Shown here piece by piece: positions 22,022-33,115 of a DNA stretch of 64,000 bases. The stretch comes from Liopterus haemorrhoidalis (Eukaryota > Arthropoda > Insecta > Coleoptera > Dytiscidae): NCBI GenBank assembly GCA_963971575.1, contig OZ020620.1:39532924-39596923 (forward strand), in the 5' to 3' direction. How positions within the stretch are numbered: position 1 is the first letter of the stretch; each line of letters begins with the position of its first letter. The position numbers were made by a program, and so were the translations under genes. A model generated the notes under the pieces. That model was given only the letters and a program-made list of their open reading frames with translations. It searched no databases and was not told the DNA's origin.

Positions 22022-22094
22022 CAGGTCCCTTGGCACCACCGGAGAGCAGTCGCCCCAGCCTGAATATGACTGCCCGCTCATACTCCTGAACAAC
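22022..22094 (-). CDS. stomatin-like (band 7) exon
   Basis: This 73-bp segment is GC-rich in AT-rich surroundings. On the minus strand it reads [20 protein letters not shown] then AKGP and one extra base, followed at once by a GTATGT donor (22016-22021); before it is a TTGTTGCAG acceptor (22095-22103). This peptide is a hallmark of stomatin/MEC-2/podocin proteins, the start of the band 7 (SPFH) domain just after the membrane hairpin. These proteins form oligomers on the inner face of the plasma membrane and modulate ion channels. The exon's reading frame is clean and has no nonsense, so it looks functional. Neighbouring exons are not visible, so large introns or a window edge must separate them. 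Which stomatin paralogue it is cannot be told from 24 residues; a lone processed or duplicated exon is a minor alternative. Confidence 0.88.
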
Positions 22095-22212
22095 CTGCAA
22101 CAAGCATTCGGATACTATTCAGAAGATTACATAAAGACCCTTCACATTTAATTAAATGGATAGATGTAGCTGTTAAATCTTGATAAAACATGATGAAAAA
22201 ATACGAGACATA

Positions 22213-22872
22213 CGAGGCATGTCCACAAAGTATGAGAACTCCAAAAAATCCATTTATTTGTAAAAAATTACAAAGTTATTTTAGGTATGGGTCACGCAAT
22301 TTTTCGATGTAGTCGCCTTCCCGATTAATGCACGTCATGAGTCGAGGTATGAGCTTTTATACCTGTATCGAAAAAGTCTCCCGCCAGCTGTGTCTTGTTC
22401 ATTCTTTGACGGCATGTTTGACTTCGTCATCGCTGGTAAACCTTTTTCCGCTCATAGACTCCTTGAGAGAGTTGATTCGATGACACCAGACCGTGGCTGT
22501 GAGTTGGGTGGCTGACAATGCTCGTCATCACACTGCCCATGTCAAAACGCAACTTTTGGATTCATTCGGATGGGATAATATCAACCACCAAGCTCACAGC
22601 CCCGATCTGGAGCCTTCGGATTACTATCTGTTCACCTCTTTTGACACCTGATTTCGACACCCGATTTGACACCTGAAGAAGCGTTTGATGCATTCAAAAT
22701 GTTTTTTAGAGGTGCCTCACTCGGAGTGGGAAAAGTGCTTCGAAAATTGGTTCAAACGCATGTAAAAGTGTATTGATCTTCATGGAGAATATTTTGAAAA
22801 ACAATAAAGCCACTTTTGTTGATAAATAATTGTTTTTGATCTCAAATCCTGAAATATAAAACACAACCCTCG
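22213..22872. mobile_element. chimeric mariner with two outward 3' halves
   Basis: TA flanks both ends (22211-22212, 22873-22874). The left half reads on the minus strand as a mariner C-terminus (KRFTSDDEVKHAVKE, then CINREGDYIEK). The right half reads on the plus strand as another transposase: DNARHHTAHVKTQLLD, SPDLEPSDYYLF, and a tail near CFENWFKRM. The two ends share only CGAGG, so they come from different mariner families. Each half is broken and neither has an N-terminal domain. Confidence 0.7.
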
Positions 22873-22874
22873 TA

Positions 22875-23400
22875 GCTGTTAATTATTAATGGAACATGAT
22901 GAATAAATAAAGAAAAATATACAGAGTGAGGCAACACTTATCTTGATTATATCCTTAATAAAAAGAGTTATAAAAATATTGTTCCAATAAAACTTATTCT
23001 GGGTAATTGGGTCAGACTATAACGGTATAACTTTTTTTTTTAAATTTGTTTTGCAAGAGGCTCGGCAGCTAATAACTATTTTTCAAATTACAGTACACAT
23101 ATTATTTAATACAATATTATAGAGCTTTTTTTCTCTTTTCAACGGCGTAAAACTTTTATATCCTTACATAAGAAAATTTTGAGATATTTTTGAGAATTTT
23201 TGTGACAATATCATTGGTAGATTATGTTTGAGAGAAATAACACTAGTTTACAGTGCATCTGTTGCCGGGAAAATTTTTGCTGTTGCTGACTACGTATGGT
23301 TTGCTAAGTTCAAATATATAATTAGATTTTTTTGATCAGATCTGGTTTTTGAGTTTCAGATATCTATGTTCAAATAAAAAAGATTTGATTCTAAAAAACT
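22875..23400. other. unassigned AT-rich DNA
   Basis: No gene, element end or RNA signature recognised. Confidence 0.4.
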
Positions 23401-24951
23401 TCATTTTAAAGCTCTCCTCTTATGTGTAGACTTTGGAAAATGGCGTATCAGGGACCAGCAATAATCAGACATCATATTTGTATTCCAAAAACCCTGACAG
23501 CGTTCTTCCATGGCGCATAAATCTTGATGCATACGCTCACCCTGCTCCTCGCTCATATCTCCTAAATTTTCAGGAAACCTGTCCAGGTGACTATGGAGAA
23601 AGTAGAGTTTTATGCTCATATTGCACCCTAAATTTTTTAATTGGAAAAGGAGGTCTTCTACAAGTTCAATATAATTTTCAGATTTTCTATTTCCGAGAAA
23701 ATTTCGCATCACAGGGACGAAAGCTGTCCAAGCCCTTAATTCAAGCTCATTCATAGAATTTTTAAATTGAGTGTCATTCGTAAGTTGTCTAATTTGGGGG
23801 CCGTCGAATATACCAGCTTTGAGCTTTTCCATAGTGAGCTGAGAAATTTGTTTCATGATCCCCAGTTTTATATGTAATGGCAGCAGGATAATTTTTTCAC
23901 GACTTACAAGTGACTCTTTGACAATATTTTGCTTCCCAGGTGTCATATTTTTTCTCAAGGGCCAGTGTTTTCTTACCCAATGTTCGTTTTTTGCTCTACT
24001 GTCCCAAAAACATATAAAACAGGGAAACTTAGTGTAACCATTTTGTTGCCCAAGAAGAATGTTTACCATTTTTAAATCCACACAAATTTGCCACTTGTGG
24101 TCATTGTATTTTATTTTAGACTAACGATATGCTACAATATTCTTCTTTTAACTTTGTACTGTGAGCAATTGATACCCCAGCATATTCATTTACGTTATGT
24201 AAGAGAATGCATTTTAGGCTACGTTTTGAACTGTCAATGAATAAACGTCAATCACTTGGTTCATATTGTTTTAATCCCATTTTTATCAACAAGTTTTTAA
24301 TATCTGAACAAAAAGCAATATTGTCTTCTTCAGAAAAATAACTCCGTAATTCTTTTTCTCTTTCACGATAAAAAGTAACTTTAGTACCTTGAGAAAGCAT
24401 TTTTTTTTTCTTTCAGTCTTGATGCCAACAATTCTGAAGTTTGTTTAGAGAGATTCAAATCTCTTACAAGATCATTTAATTCGTTTTGTGAAAAACATGT
24501 TGGTTCGTTGGATACATCTTCAAAATCAGGATCATTTTCTGATAAGCTTGGTGGTTCTATATCGGCTTGTACTAAGGGTTCAGAGATATTGGACGTTGAA
24601 CACAAGTAGTACTTGGGTACTGCCATTTAGCTCGATTTTTAGCGTTAATGTCTTTTATGTTGACACTACAAAAATAACAGTCATCAAGATGATTTTGTGG
24701 TTCTCGCCACATGGTTGGTGTTTCGAATTTAAAAGTACTTCTTTTGCTACTTTTCCACAATCTTAAATATTCAACACACAATCAGGTGCCCAAGACTTCT
24801 TATTTTTATCCAAGAACATACCAAAATACAGAAAATAGATATTTTTTGACGAACTCTGATATAACTTTTCTACTATTGTGAAACACATATTCTGCACATA
24901 TGTACCAAAATGATTTGGATTGTTTAAACAACTTCTCCTTGAAGTACTCAT
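23401..24951 (-). pseudogene. broken copy of a multicopy arthropod gene of unknown function
   Basis: A single decayed gene can be followed on the minus strand from MSTSRRSCLNNPNHF at 24951, through a Cys-rich N-terminal part (WREPQNHLDDCYFC), an acidic linker, FSQNELNDLVRDLNL, FIDSSKRSLKCILLHN, to the longest open block at 23401-24081 containing NILLGQQNGYTKFPCFICFW, LPLHIKLGIMKQ, KAGIFDGPQIRQL and DMSEEQGERMHQDL. Frames change several times and TGA replaces Trp in WRLFIDSS; another stop lies near 24120. From general familiarity this protein is present in many near-identical copies in insects and spiders, with no assigned activity, which suggests a mobile-element cargo or core gene. I find no terminal repeats here. 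Confidence 0.75.
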
Positions 24952-25335
24952 GTTGCAAAAACTTCAAATATTAATCTTAACAAAGTGAAACGCGCACGTT
25001 ATCAACGGACAAACACGCTTAAACGATGAAATTCAAATATAAAGTAATTTGAGCTGCACAAAAATTTCTGCGGGTAAATTTGAAAATATATGCCATAAGC
25101 AAACAATATCAACCACAAAGTTCACGGCAACAGACAAAAATTTAAACTTTGTAAACTAGTGTAATCAGTCTTATATGTAAGTACACAGTTTTAGAACATT
25201 TGTTTCTGATATTTTCTGTTGGTAACTCACCATTGTCATATATTTCCACCTGTTTTTAGAAAGTGCTTGCAAAAGCCACACGTTATATATTTTGTTATTT
25301 ATTTCAGAGTACAAAACCTGTGTCCCTTTTTCCTG
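24952..25335. other. unassigned AT-rich DNA
   Basis: No feature recognised; it follows the 5' end of the minus-strand pseudogene and might contain its promoter or the element's end. Confidence 0.35.
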
Positions 25336-25374
25336 TTGTATCATACTCGAGAACTACCTGTAGATAGAATCCTC

Positions 25375-25560
25375 TTAAAACGAACTCAGCTGCAACGGTA
25401 ACAATGTGTGAATAGAGGACTGAAGTCGGGAGAGGATTGTTATCTACTCGCCTTGTTCAACATCCTTTGTGTCCTGCTCAAGTTATTTACACTTTGTGCT
25501 AAGAGCTCACTCCGCAGAATTGGTGGTATCACACAGGTTTATTTTATTAAATTGTGAGAT
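25375..25560 (+). pseudogene. RTE-like reverse transcriptase fragment
   Basis: Plus-strand reading gives NRGLKSGEDCYLLALFN, comparable to the RGL.QGD.L...LFN block (motif 4) of RTE-type reverse transcriptases. QGD has become SGE and the following LALE motif is lost. Short and heavily decayed. Confidence 0.45.
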
Positions 25561-25656
25561 AATGAAAAGATATTATTAACACTGCACATGATGTAATAAA
25601 TTGTTTTTTTATGGACACAGTAAACCCCATTAATTTCAAGTTTCATATACATAACT

Positions 25657-26495
25657 ATATATATATATTCTTTATTACCTAGGCTTTGCGGCGTTCAGGG
25701 TATAAACCATTACAAAAAATCAATCCAAAAATAAATAAATAACAATCCACTACAATTTACAATGTTTTTTCTCTTTTCTATCTTCTTGCTCCAATATCCC
25801 TCTCCTTCTTTCTGTTCTCCTTCTGGTTTCCCTCTCCGATCTCCTTCCTTCTTGCTTCCTGTTCGCTCGCCCATCTTTGATTTATTTTATTTCATTCTCT
25901 TCCCTTCCAACCATTTCTTCACCCCTCCTCCTATCTCCCTTCCTTCCTCCCCATTTCTAGGTAACCTCATCCCCCTTCTTTCCTTCCATTTCTCCCCTTC
26001 TGCTTCCCACCGGGTCTCCTCCTTCTTTCTTTTACCCCTTCCTGTTATCCTTCCCCAATCTCCATCCTTATTGCCTCTAATTCCCTCTCCCCCCTTCCAT
26101 CTTCGTGAAACAGGTCTAATGTGCTCCCCGACCATACTGTCATCTCTCTACACCTCTTCGCGAGGTGCTCTATATCTTCCTCCTCCTCCCCGCACATCTT
26201 TTCCTCTTGTTTCCTCCAATATTTATTTCCTCTCTCTTCATTCCCGCACCTTAGCCTCGCAATCCTCCTAACTCATCCCTCCTGACCTTCCTCTTTCTTC
26301 CTTCAAGTAGCTTGGTACCCCTATAGTTCTGACCTCCTTATATCTCCCTGCGCTCCTTGATTTGTCTATGCTGATTGTCCTTTCTTGCTCCCCCACTTCC
26401 TTATCCCTCCTCCACAACTCCTCAATCACGCTTATCCCGTATTTTCTTCTCCTTTCCACCTCTGTCGCATCCACTCCGCATCTCCGCATCCATAT
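25657..26495 (-). mobile_element. non-LTR retrotransposon 3' end, copy B
   Basis: Inverse-orientation relative of 13279-14066: AT tail at 25657-25668, then CTTTATTACCTAGGC. The protein extends further upstream than copy A (KYGISVIEELWRRDKEV). A 9-bp deletion between two ATGTGC repeats removes one CxxC of the zinc knuckle, and other shifts break the frame. The pyrimidine-rich plus strand creates long spurious frames. Confidence 0.8.
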
Positions 26496-26566
26496 ACATA
26501 ACAACAATCTATATGTCCGTGAGGCCAAAAGTCAACCTGACAATAAAACGTCTAACAAAATGTAAC

Positions 26567-26595
26567 GTCCACATATTGACATTCAATATGTGGAC
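26567..26595. repeat. perfect 13-bp hairpin
   Basis: GTCCACATATTGA, loop CAT, TCAATATGTGGAC. It immediately follows a fragment (26519-26545) of the RTE-like 3' end. Confidence 0.85.
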
Positions 26596-26599
26596 TAAC

Positions 26600-27460
26600 T
26601 GTTTTATTTTATTTAATGACTTTTTAACTTAGTTCTGATTAAGATTTAAAATATAAACCGAAACGTTAACGAAGTTAAAATCTTGTTTTAATTTCTTTTT
26701 GCAAAATTTTGCTTTTAAGCAAATGTTCTTAATAATTTACCTTAAAAGCCCAAGACTGAAGGTCGATTCTATTACATATTTATTCCTCCCATTTGACATA
26801 TCTTACCATGACCTAAATTCACGATCCAAGATCCTGGATTCGAATCTCTTTTGTGACATGAATTTAATTTGTAATGCCCAAAAAGTAGCAGACTAACATA
26901 TTCCAATGTAGCTTTAGCTGCATTTATTCTCTGAGATCAATAATACATTAAAAATGCAAAATATCTCTGCATGTGTCAGCATCATTGGACGTAGATCAAG
27001 TTTATAGTTGGTAGAGGATGTTTCTTATAGAAATCAATGATTTGGAAAACATATATAACAGTATGTAGGGCAGCGGTCGAAAGGATAAGGAGAAATGTCT
27101 AGGGCTAATGCTGTAATGGACCACTATCATATACAGGGACGATATTATCGAAACTATGTTGTAGAGAAGTTAGTCAAGTGTGGTCAACCGGGCACGTTCT
27201 GTTTCTGACATTTAAATCTTGATTGTGTCTAAACAATTAAATATTATTGTTATAATGACAGGATAGATATAAACTATGATGATAAAACATGATGAGACAT
27301 GAAATATACTTTAGTAATGTAGTTAAAACAAAACCATATATAGACAGCATGCTTACCAGTTATAATTTATACAAATATTTCCAAATTACTTTGCTTTTAA
27401 TTTATTTTCTCTCTTTCTCACTCGCCTTGTCCCTTTCTATCTTCACTGTTATTCGTTTGA
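26600..27460. other. unassigned AT-rich DNA
   Basis: No gene or element end recognised. Confidence 0.4.
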
Positions 27461-28485
27461 GGGTTTTGTAGGTATGACGAAAAAACCCTTATACCGTCAT
27501 TTTGTCGTCTGTCTGTCTGTATCTCTGTCTGTTCGGTAAAAATTATAGCCAAATGGCTAAACCTAGAGAGTTGAAATTTGGCATGCTTATACAACTCTTT
27601 GACCCGCACATAGGAAAAATACTAAAACATCTAAAAAACCTATCGCCCTAAAAATATAAACAAATATCTGCTCATCGAAAAAAAAAAACATATTTTTTTT
27701 AAATTCTGAGTAGGATATCAAATGAAAGCCCTTAGTACCTGGATTAACGATCAAAATTTTATTTTATAATTAAAATTGTGCAAAAAAAAATTATCCCACA
27801 CCCTGTAGCCCAGATGGTTTGAACTAAAAATCTGAAAAAATTCTAAGTAATGTATATTTGTGTGAACCGGAATAGTACAACACTGGAAGGAACAAAGGAA
27901 TTTTTGATCAGATTATATTTTAGAAAAATAACGCATTTTTTGTGTTTTTTGCTTGACCATGTAAAATATTTAATAACTTATGTAACATAGTAAACCAGCA
28001 TGCTTTCATGGTGTAATGGTTAGGATTCTCGCGTTCTAATTTGCAAACTAGGGTTTGTACCGGTCTCGAGACAATTTTATTTTTTCTGTGTTTTTTGCAT
28101 TTTTATTTTGTTTAAATTATTTTTTCAAAATTCTAGATATATTTGGGCAAATGTTGCATTTAGTTTTTAAAAGCGTAAATTTAATAACCAGTGGAAATTG
28201 TTAAAATTGAATACACGAAATCAGAGGGGCGGAATTATGACTTAAAACAACCAATGGAAGCCATAGGCGCCATTTTCAAAATCTTAATGAACCTTTCTAT
28301 ATAAAAAAAATACTGCACATATTTAGGAACCTAAATAATGGTATTAGGCATTCGAATTAAAATTAACAAAAAAATATTTTAACATAAAATTTGTTTTAGT
28401 ATCTCACATAATCATCATTCACTTAATAATACCTGCGAACCCTGAAATGTGTGAAAATTCACACTTAACATCAATTTTTCTTTTT
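27461..28485 (+). repeat. tRNA-containing dispersed repeat family Q, copy A
   Basis: Starts GGGTTTTGTAGGTATGAC, followed by a CTGT microsatellite and TTGAAATTTGGCATGC, and ends with CCTGAAATGTGTG and the hairpin GTGTGAAAATTCACAC. Other copies: 30345-32735, 39726-41359 (foldback form), 43800-43945 and 48121-49140. It has no protein-coding content, but contains a tRNA-like module. Confidence 0.8.
28002..28075 (+). other. tRNA-like module (degenerate)
   Basis: TGGTGTAATGG fits the RNA polymerase III A-box pattern TRGYNNARNGG, and GGGTTTGTACC 40 bp on is a decayed B box. The better B boxes in the other family copies (40918, 48886) confirm tRNA origin. No acceptor stem pairing, so not a functional tRNA. 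Confidence 0.6.
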
Positions 28486-28489
28486 AGTT

Positions 28490-28830
28490 GCTTTTTTGTT
28501 AAGCTGCATGTTTGGCATCCATATATTAAAGTAGGAAGCACGCAGAAGTCGTAAACTTTCTTTTTTAAATTTTGAACAAAACAATCTTTGAATATTTCTT
28601 TAATGCCCGGTTGTATAAGTGACCAAAATTTAGTTTAATAAAATGCCAGATTTATCCTTTTATTTAGTTTGTCTTCTTGGCTGCTTTTTAAATGATATTA
28701 ACTGTCTTAAGCTGATGAATTTGTTGACATACTCCAAGTTTCCATCTTAAGTTTTAAGTTTGATGTTATTTTTTATATAATTTGTCATAACTTTTTTGTT
28801 TTTATTTAAATGTTTGTAAAAGGACACTTC
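28490..28830 (-). pseudogene. RTE-like LINE reverse-transcriptase fragment
   Basis: Minus-strand reading gives EYVNKFISLRQLISF..., several stops, and KKKVYDFCVLPTLIYGCQTC then SLTKK. This corresponds to the segment after the YADD motif in RTE LINEs (YLG..IS, then CVLP.LTYG.ETW.LTKK). Confidence 0.7.
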
Positions 28831-28834
28831 AACT

Positions 28835-29522
28835 GCATAGGATATTAGTGTCCGGTAGAATTTGATATGACTAATCCAGGGATAGTTATGAAAATAAAAA
28901 CTGTATGTTACGCGATGAAAAACTCTGTAACTCTATAACTCTATAACGTATATTAAACAAAAACATCCTAAACAAACAAAAATTTCTTGCAATTTATAAA
29001 ATAAATAAAGTTCAGTACCCCAGTAAATATTCTTAATTAACATGTTTTTTTTTTAGACCTGTGTAATTTTAAAGTCTTTATACCAGTTATGTCCCTGACA
29101 AAAATCCAATTTAGGAAGAAATGATTAATTCAAATGAAGCGGGAGAAGGAAAACATTTGTTTTGCGGGTTGAAGTAAGGTGAACACAAATAGGGGCATCA
29201 AAAGGGAGAAAAATTTAAAACTTTTACTCACTTTGTTAAATTGAATGACTAATTTTTTACGTGTTGACTTTTGACGGAGTTTGAACGAAAGTTAAATGAG
29301 TGGTTTGCTGCTTGTCAATTATAACAAACAACCCTAAAATAGTCACCGCAGTTTGCCTCTACAGAAAGATAATACTAAAAAAATATGGTAAGAAAAACAA
29401 AATTTTGTTTCACGTCAAAATTACCATATTTTTATAAGCGTTATTTTAAATATTCTACGAAGGGGTATAGATTTGAACTGGACTTTTTTATACACCAACA
29501 AAAATCTGATTCTATAGAATGA
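28835..29522. other. unassigned AT-rich DNA
   Basis: Nothing recognised. Confidence 0.4.
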
Positions 29523-29526
29523 TTAA

Positions 29527-30286
29527 GGCGGCGCATAACCCTATAGTTCCCTATAGTTTCTTATACAAAATTAATAATCGGAAATGAAATTAATAACAAT
29601 CTATATATCAAAATTTGCAGCGAATTTTTATCTATCTAATAGGATATTTAAAATTTTAGAAAAAACTGTCATGTAATTGTAATTAAGCAAATTGCATTAT
29701 AGACGCCATCTTGTAAACCAATCGACGCATATTTGCATACGATGCGACAAATTGTAGCTAAAGCTTCATTCTACAAAAGTGTTTTAGCTATTATGTTCTA
29801 TTGTGAAAACTACTTATAGTTATTGTACTTGGTAGTCTATATTTGCCGCCATCTTGAATCTGCCGCGGTTCTCAAAATAGGTGTAACGGGTAAAAATGAT
29901 TTAATTTTTGTGAAGAATACGTGTACCAAGTAACATTCCACAATCATCAAGTATAATATTTTTCAACGAGGGTTCTAAACTATAAGTAATCAAGTCGAAA
30001 AAAATGTTGACGTATTATTTGAACATTTCTTCATAAAACTATATAAATAAAAAAATTATTTGAAACCAATAAATAGATTTAAAAAATTACATAACAATGT
30101 TGCAGATGTCAATTATTAAGTTATTGAGCGATAGTATTTTTACAATAAATGTTTCTACAATTAAAAATACCTTATTAGATAGATAAAAATTCGGTGCAAA
30201 ATTTTATGTATAGATTGATACTAATTTAATTTCAGATTGTTAGTTTTGTATAAGAAATTGGTAACCTCTAGGGGTTATACGCAGCC
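29527..30286. mobile_element. TTAA-flanked inverted-repeat element, copy 1
   Basis: TTAA at 29523-29526 and 30287-30290 border inverted arms that begin GGCGGCGCATAACCC and, from the other side, GGCTGCGTATAACCC. Arms stay similar for about 135 bp (both pass through TTTTTATCTATCTAATA). TTAA duplication is typical of piggyBac-type elements, but the ends do not begin CCC, so the class is inferred. No transposase. A relative is at 12475-14126. Confidence 0.75.
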
Positions 30287-30373
30287 TTAAACCCATTGTT
30301 ACGGTGTATTTCATATTTTCCAGGTTTTGAGAGATTTGGAGCTATGATTACTAAAAACCCTTAATACGTCACT

Positions 30374-30652
30374 CAGTGGCGCGCCTACGAAATTTGCCGC
30401 CCGGGTGCAAGACTTTATTTGCCGCCCCTACGTATATCGACAATAAAACACAATCAAATTTTAAATGTATCTATATAGTCTCATATTTTTAAATCGATTT
30501 GAAAATTATTATTTGACTGTAAAAAATAAAAAAACTAACATTTTAAATAACTGTATTTTATTAAACAACGATTGACGAGGCTTTTTGCCGCCCCTGAAAT
30601 TTGCCGCCCGTGTGCGGTGCACTCCTTGCACCCTCGGGTTGGCGCGCCCCTG
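30374..30652. mobile_element. 279-bp hAT short element
   Basis: Starts CAGTGGCGCGCC and ends GGCGCGCCCCTG. Target copies ACGTCACT (30366-30373) and ACGTCAGT (30653-30660) differ at one base. TTGCCGCCC motifs lie inside both ends. Confidence 0.85.
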
Positions 30653-31772
30653 ACGTCAGTCATGTGTCTGTCTGTCTCTCTGTACGGTAGAAATTGTAGC
30701 CAAACAGCATAGAAAGTTGAAATTTAGTATGCTTATACAGTTCTTTGACCCACATATAGGAAAAATACTAAGAGTTCAACAAAACACAGCCCAAGATAAA
30801 TATAAACAATTATGTATTTAATAAAAAATAATTATTTTTTGTTTAATTTTGAGAAGCATACCAAATGGAACCTCTTAATGCGTGAATTAACAAGCAATTT
30901 TTTATTTTTGAAAATTAATTTTTTTAATGAGATTTTTGTCAAAAAAACTTTTGGCCGCCACCTTATCTCTCAGAGGAGTTGATCTAAACATCTGAAATAA
31001 ATCTCCATATTGAACATTGATGGGAGACGCAATGGTTCAACAGGAATTTTTGATCAGATTAGTTTTTCGAAAAATGACAAAAAAAATTTTCGTCGATAAA
31101 AAAATTTATTTTAAAATAATTTATTGTGTAAATAATCTCATAATTTTAAATCCATTTGAAAATTATTATTTGACTGTAAAAAATTTAAAAAAACTCACAT
31201 TTTAAATAACTGTATTTTATTAAACAACGATTGACGAGGCTTTTTGCCGCTCGTGTGCGGTGCACTCCTTGCACCCTCGAGTTGGCGCGCCCCTGACGTC
31301 AGTCGTGTGTCTGTCTGTCTCTCTGTACGGTAGAAATTGTAGCCAAACAGCATAGAAAGTTGAAATTTAGTATGCTTATACAATTCTTTGACCCACATAT
31401 AGGAAAAATACTAAGAGTTCAACAAAACACAGCCCAAGATAAATATAAACAATTATGTATTTAATAAAAAATAATTATTTTTTGTTAAATTTTGAGAAGC
31501 ATACCAAATGAAATCTCTTAATGCGTGAATCAATAAGCAATTTTTTATTTTTGAAAATTAATTTTTTTAATAAGATTTTTGTCAAAAAAACTTTTGGCCG
31601 CCACCTTATCTCTCGGAGGGGTTGATCTAAAAATCTGAAATAAATCTCCATATTGAACATTGATGGGAGCCGCTATGGTTCAACAGGAATTTTTGATCAG
31701 ATTAGTTTTTCGAAAAATGACAAAAAAATTTTTCGTCGATAAAAAAATTTATTTTAAAATAATTTATTGTGT
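30475..31772. repeat. tandem duplication, two units of ~650 bp
   Basis: Unit 1 is about 30475-31128 and unit 2 about 31129-31772; both end AAAATAATTTATTGTG. Unit 2 lacks 14 bp of unit 1 near 30590 and differs at scattered bases. The duplication starts within the hAT short element, so it happened after that insertion. Confidence 0.88.
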
Positions 31773-32185
31773 GGTGTAAAAAAAGCTCTTAGGACGTAGA
31801 TAAGGAACGAAACATAATTTTTTAAATTCTTTTTTTTACCACAAGTTTAGCCAAAAATGTGCCAAAAACGTTCTTGTCCCAACATTCTTGTCAAGGGCCC
31901 TTTCACCCAAAAGGGTTAAACTAAAAATCTGAAAAAAATATTGGTAATGTACATTGATCTGAGCCGGAAACATACGAGCGGAATTTTTGATCCGATTGCG
32001 TTTTTGAAAAATATTGCAGTTTTTGTGTTTCTGGCAAAATTAATTATTTTTTTAATACATGGCTAATAATTTTATGGATTTTTTGTATTTATTGCTAAGA
32101 TAGTGTGTCTATTTTTAAATTAAAAGTATAATAAAAACATTTTAACAGCGAGGACCGAGTTTGATAAGAACACTATACTCTACAT

Positions 32186-32452
32186 CAGTGTTTCTCAACC
32201 GGTGGTCCGCGGACCACTGGTGGTCCTTAGCAAAATTTTAGTGGTCCACCAAAGGCCTATAAATGATTATTTTTGTGATCATTTTCTTTGATTTTTGTTA
32301 ATTTTTCATTGATTTTTTATTACTGAGATATTATATAGATGTTAGAGTACATATACAATAAATTTGTTTAATACTACATTAATTTTTTGTGGTCCGCGGA
32401 AAAAAATTAAATATTTACTGGTCCGTGGTACGTTTTTGGTTGAAAAACGCTG
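32186..32452. mobile_element. 267-bp hAT short element
   Basis: Starts CAGTGTTTCTCAACC and ends GGTTGAAAAACGCTG with exact 8-bp CTCTACAT at 32178-32185 and 32453-32460. GGTCCGCGGA motifs lie near each end. Related ends occur at 59373. Confidence 0.92.
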
Positions 32453-32869
32453 CTCTACATAGAGTGTAGTGTGTAGTGTTCAGAAATTTTATTATAGATA
32501 CAATTATATTATACGTTGTGATTCAACCTATTAATTGAATTACTTTAGATTTTTGTTTTTAATGTATCAAAGAGGAATAAATAATTTATAGTAATGTAAT
32601 ACTTATAAATCAAATAACACATTATTAATAGAACAAATATTCGTAAACATGTAGTATTATATGGGCTTCTTACACTTATTAAATACCAACAAAACCCTGA
32701 AATGTGTGAAAATTCACACTTCACATCAATTTTTTTGAATGGTTATTAGCAAACCTGTCGAATTCTTGGCTAAAACCGGTGGGAGTCGCACCTGTTTAGA
32801 CAGGCTGACCGCTGCGTGATAGCATTTATTAAGTTGTATAATATAGAGTCTTTCAGATTGTTTATTGTA

Positions 32870-33115
32870 GTAAATATTTTTAAATCATCTGAAAAATGAT
32901 GATAAATCATTCATAAAAATTGAAAAAGTAATGGAGTTAAATGGAATCTTGCGGAACTCCGTAAAATTTTTTAGATAAATTGTTTTTAATTTTAACGATT
33001 TGAAACCCTTGGTAGGATTTGAACCAAAGTAGCAGTTTCAAATTAATACCAAAAGTCTCTAATTTCCCTAGTAATATTTTATGATTTACTTGATCAAAGG
33101 CTTTTTTTAAATCAA
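32870..33115 (-). pseudogene. jockey-like reverse transcriptase fragment
   Basis: Minus-strand reading gives VDFKKAFDQVNHKILLGKLE, then GINLKLLLWFKSY and YGVPQDSI. These are reverse-transcriptase motifs A (first catalytic Asp replaced upstream context V-DFKKAFD) and B' (S/GVPQGS). Stops follow. Confidence 0.7.

Larger units (their letters stand above)
30345..32735 (+). repeat. repeat family Q, copy B, expanded
   Basis: Left edge AAAACCCTTAATACGTCACT, split at once by a hAT short element, then GTGTCTGTCTGTC and TTGAAATTTAGTATGC; right edge CCTGAAATGTGTG and hairpin at 32699-32735. The copy contains a ~650-bp tandem duplication and a second hAT short element, so it is more than twice the length of copy A. 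Confidence 0.7.

Noticed and set aside
25762..26271. 169-codon plus-strand frame
   Set aside because: Shadow of LINE copy B on the other strand; matches the shadow frame over copy A only because the underlying DNA is homologous.
28002..28075. Possible tRNA gene
   Set aside because: A and B boxes are recognisable, but acceptor and anticodon stems do not pair and the module recurs in decayed repeats.
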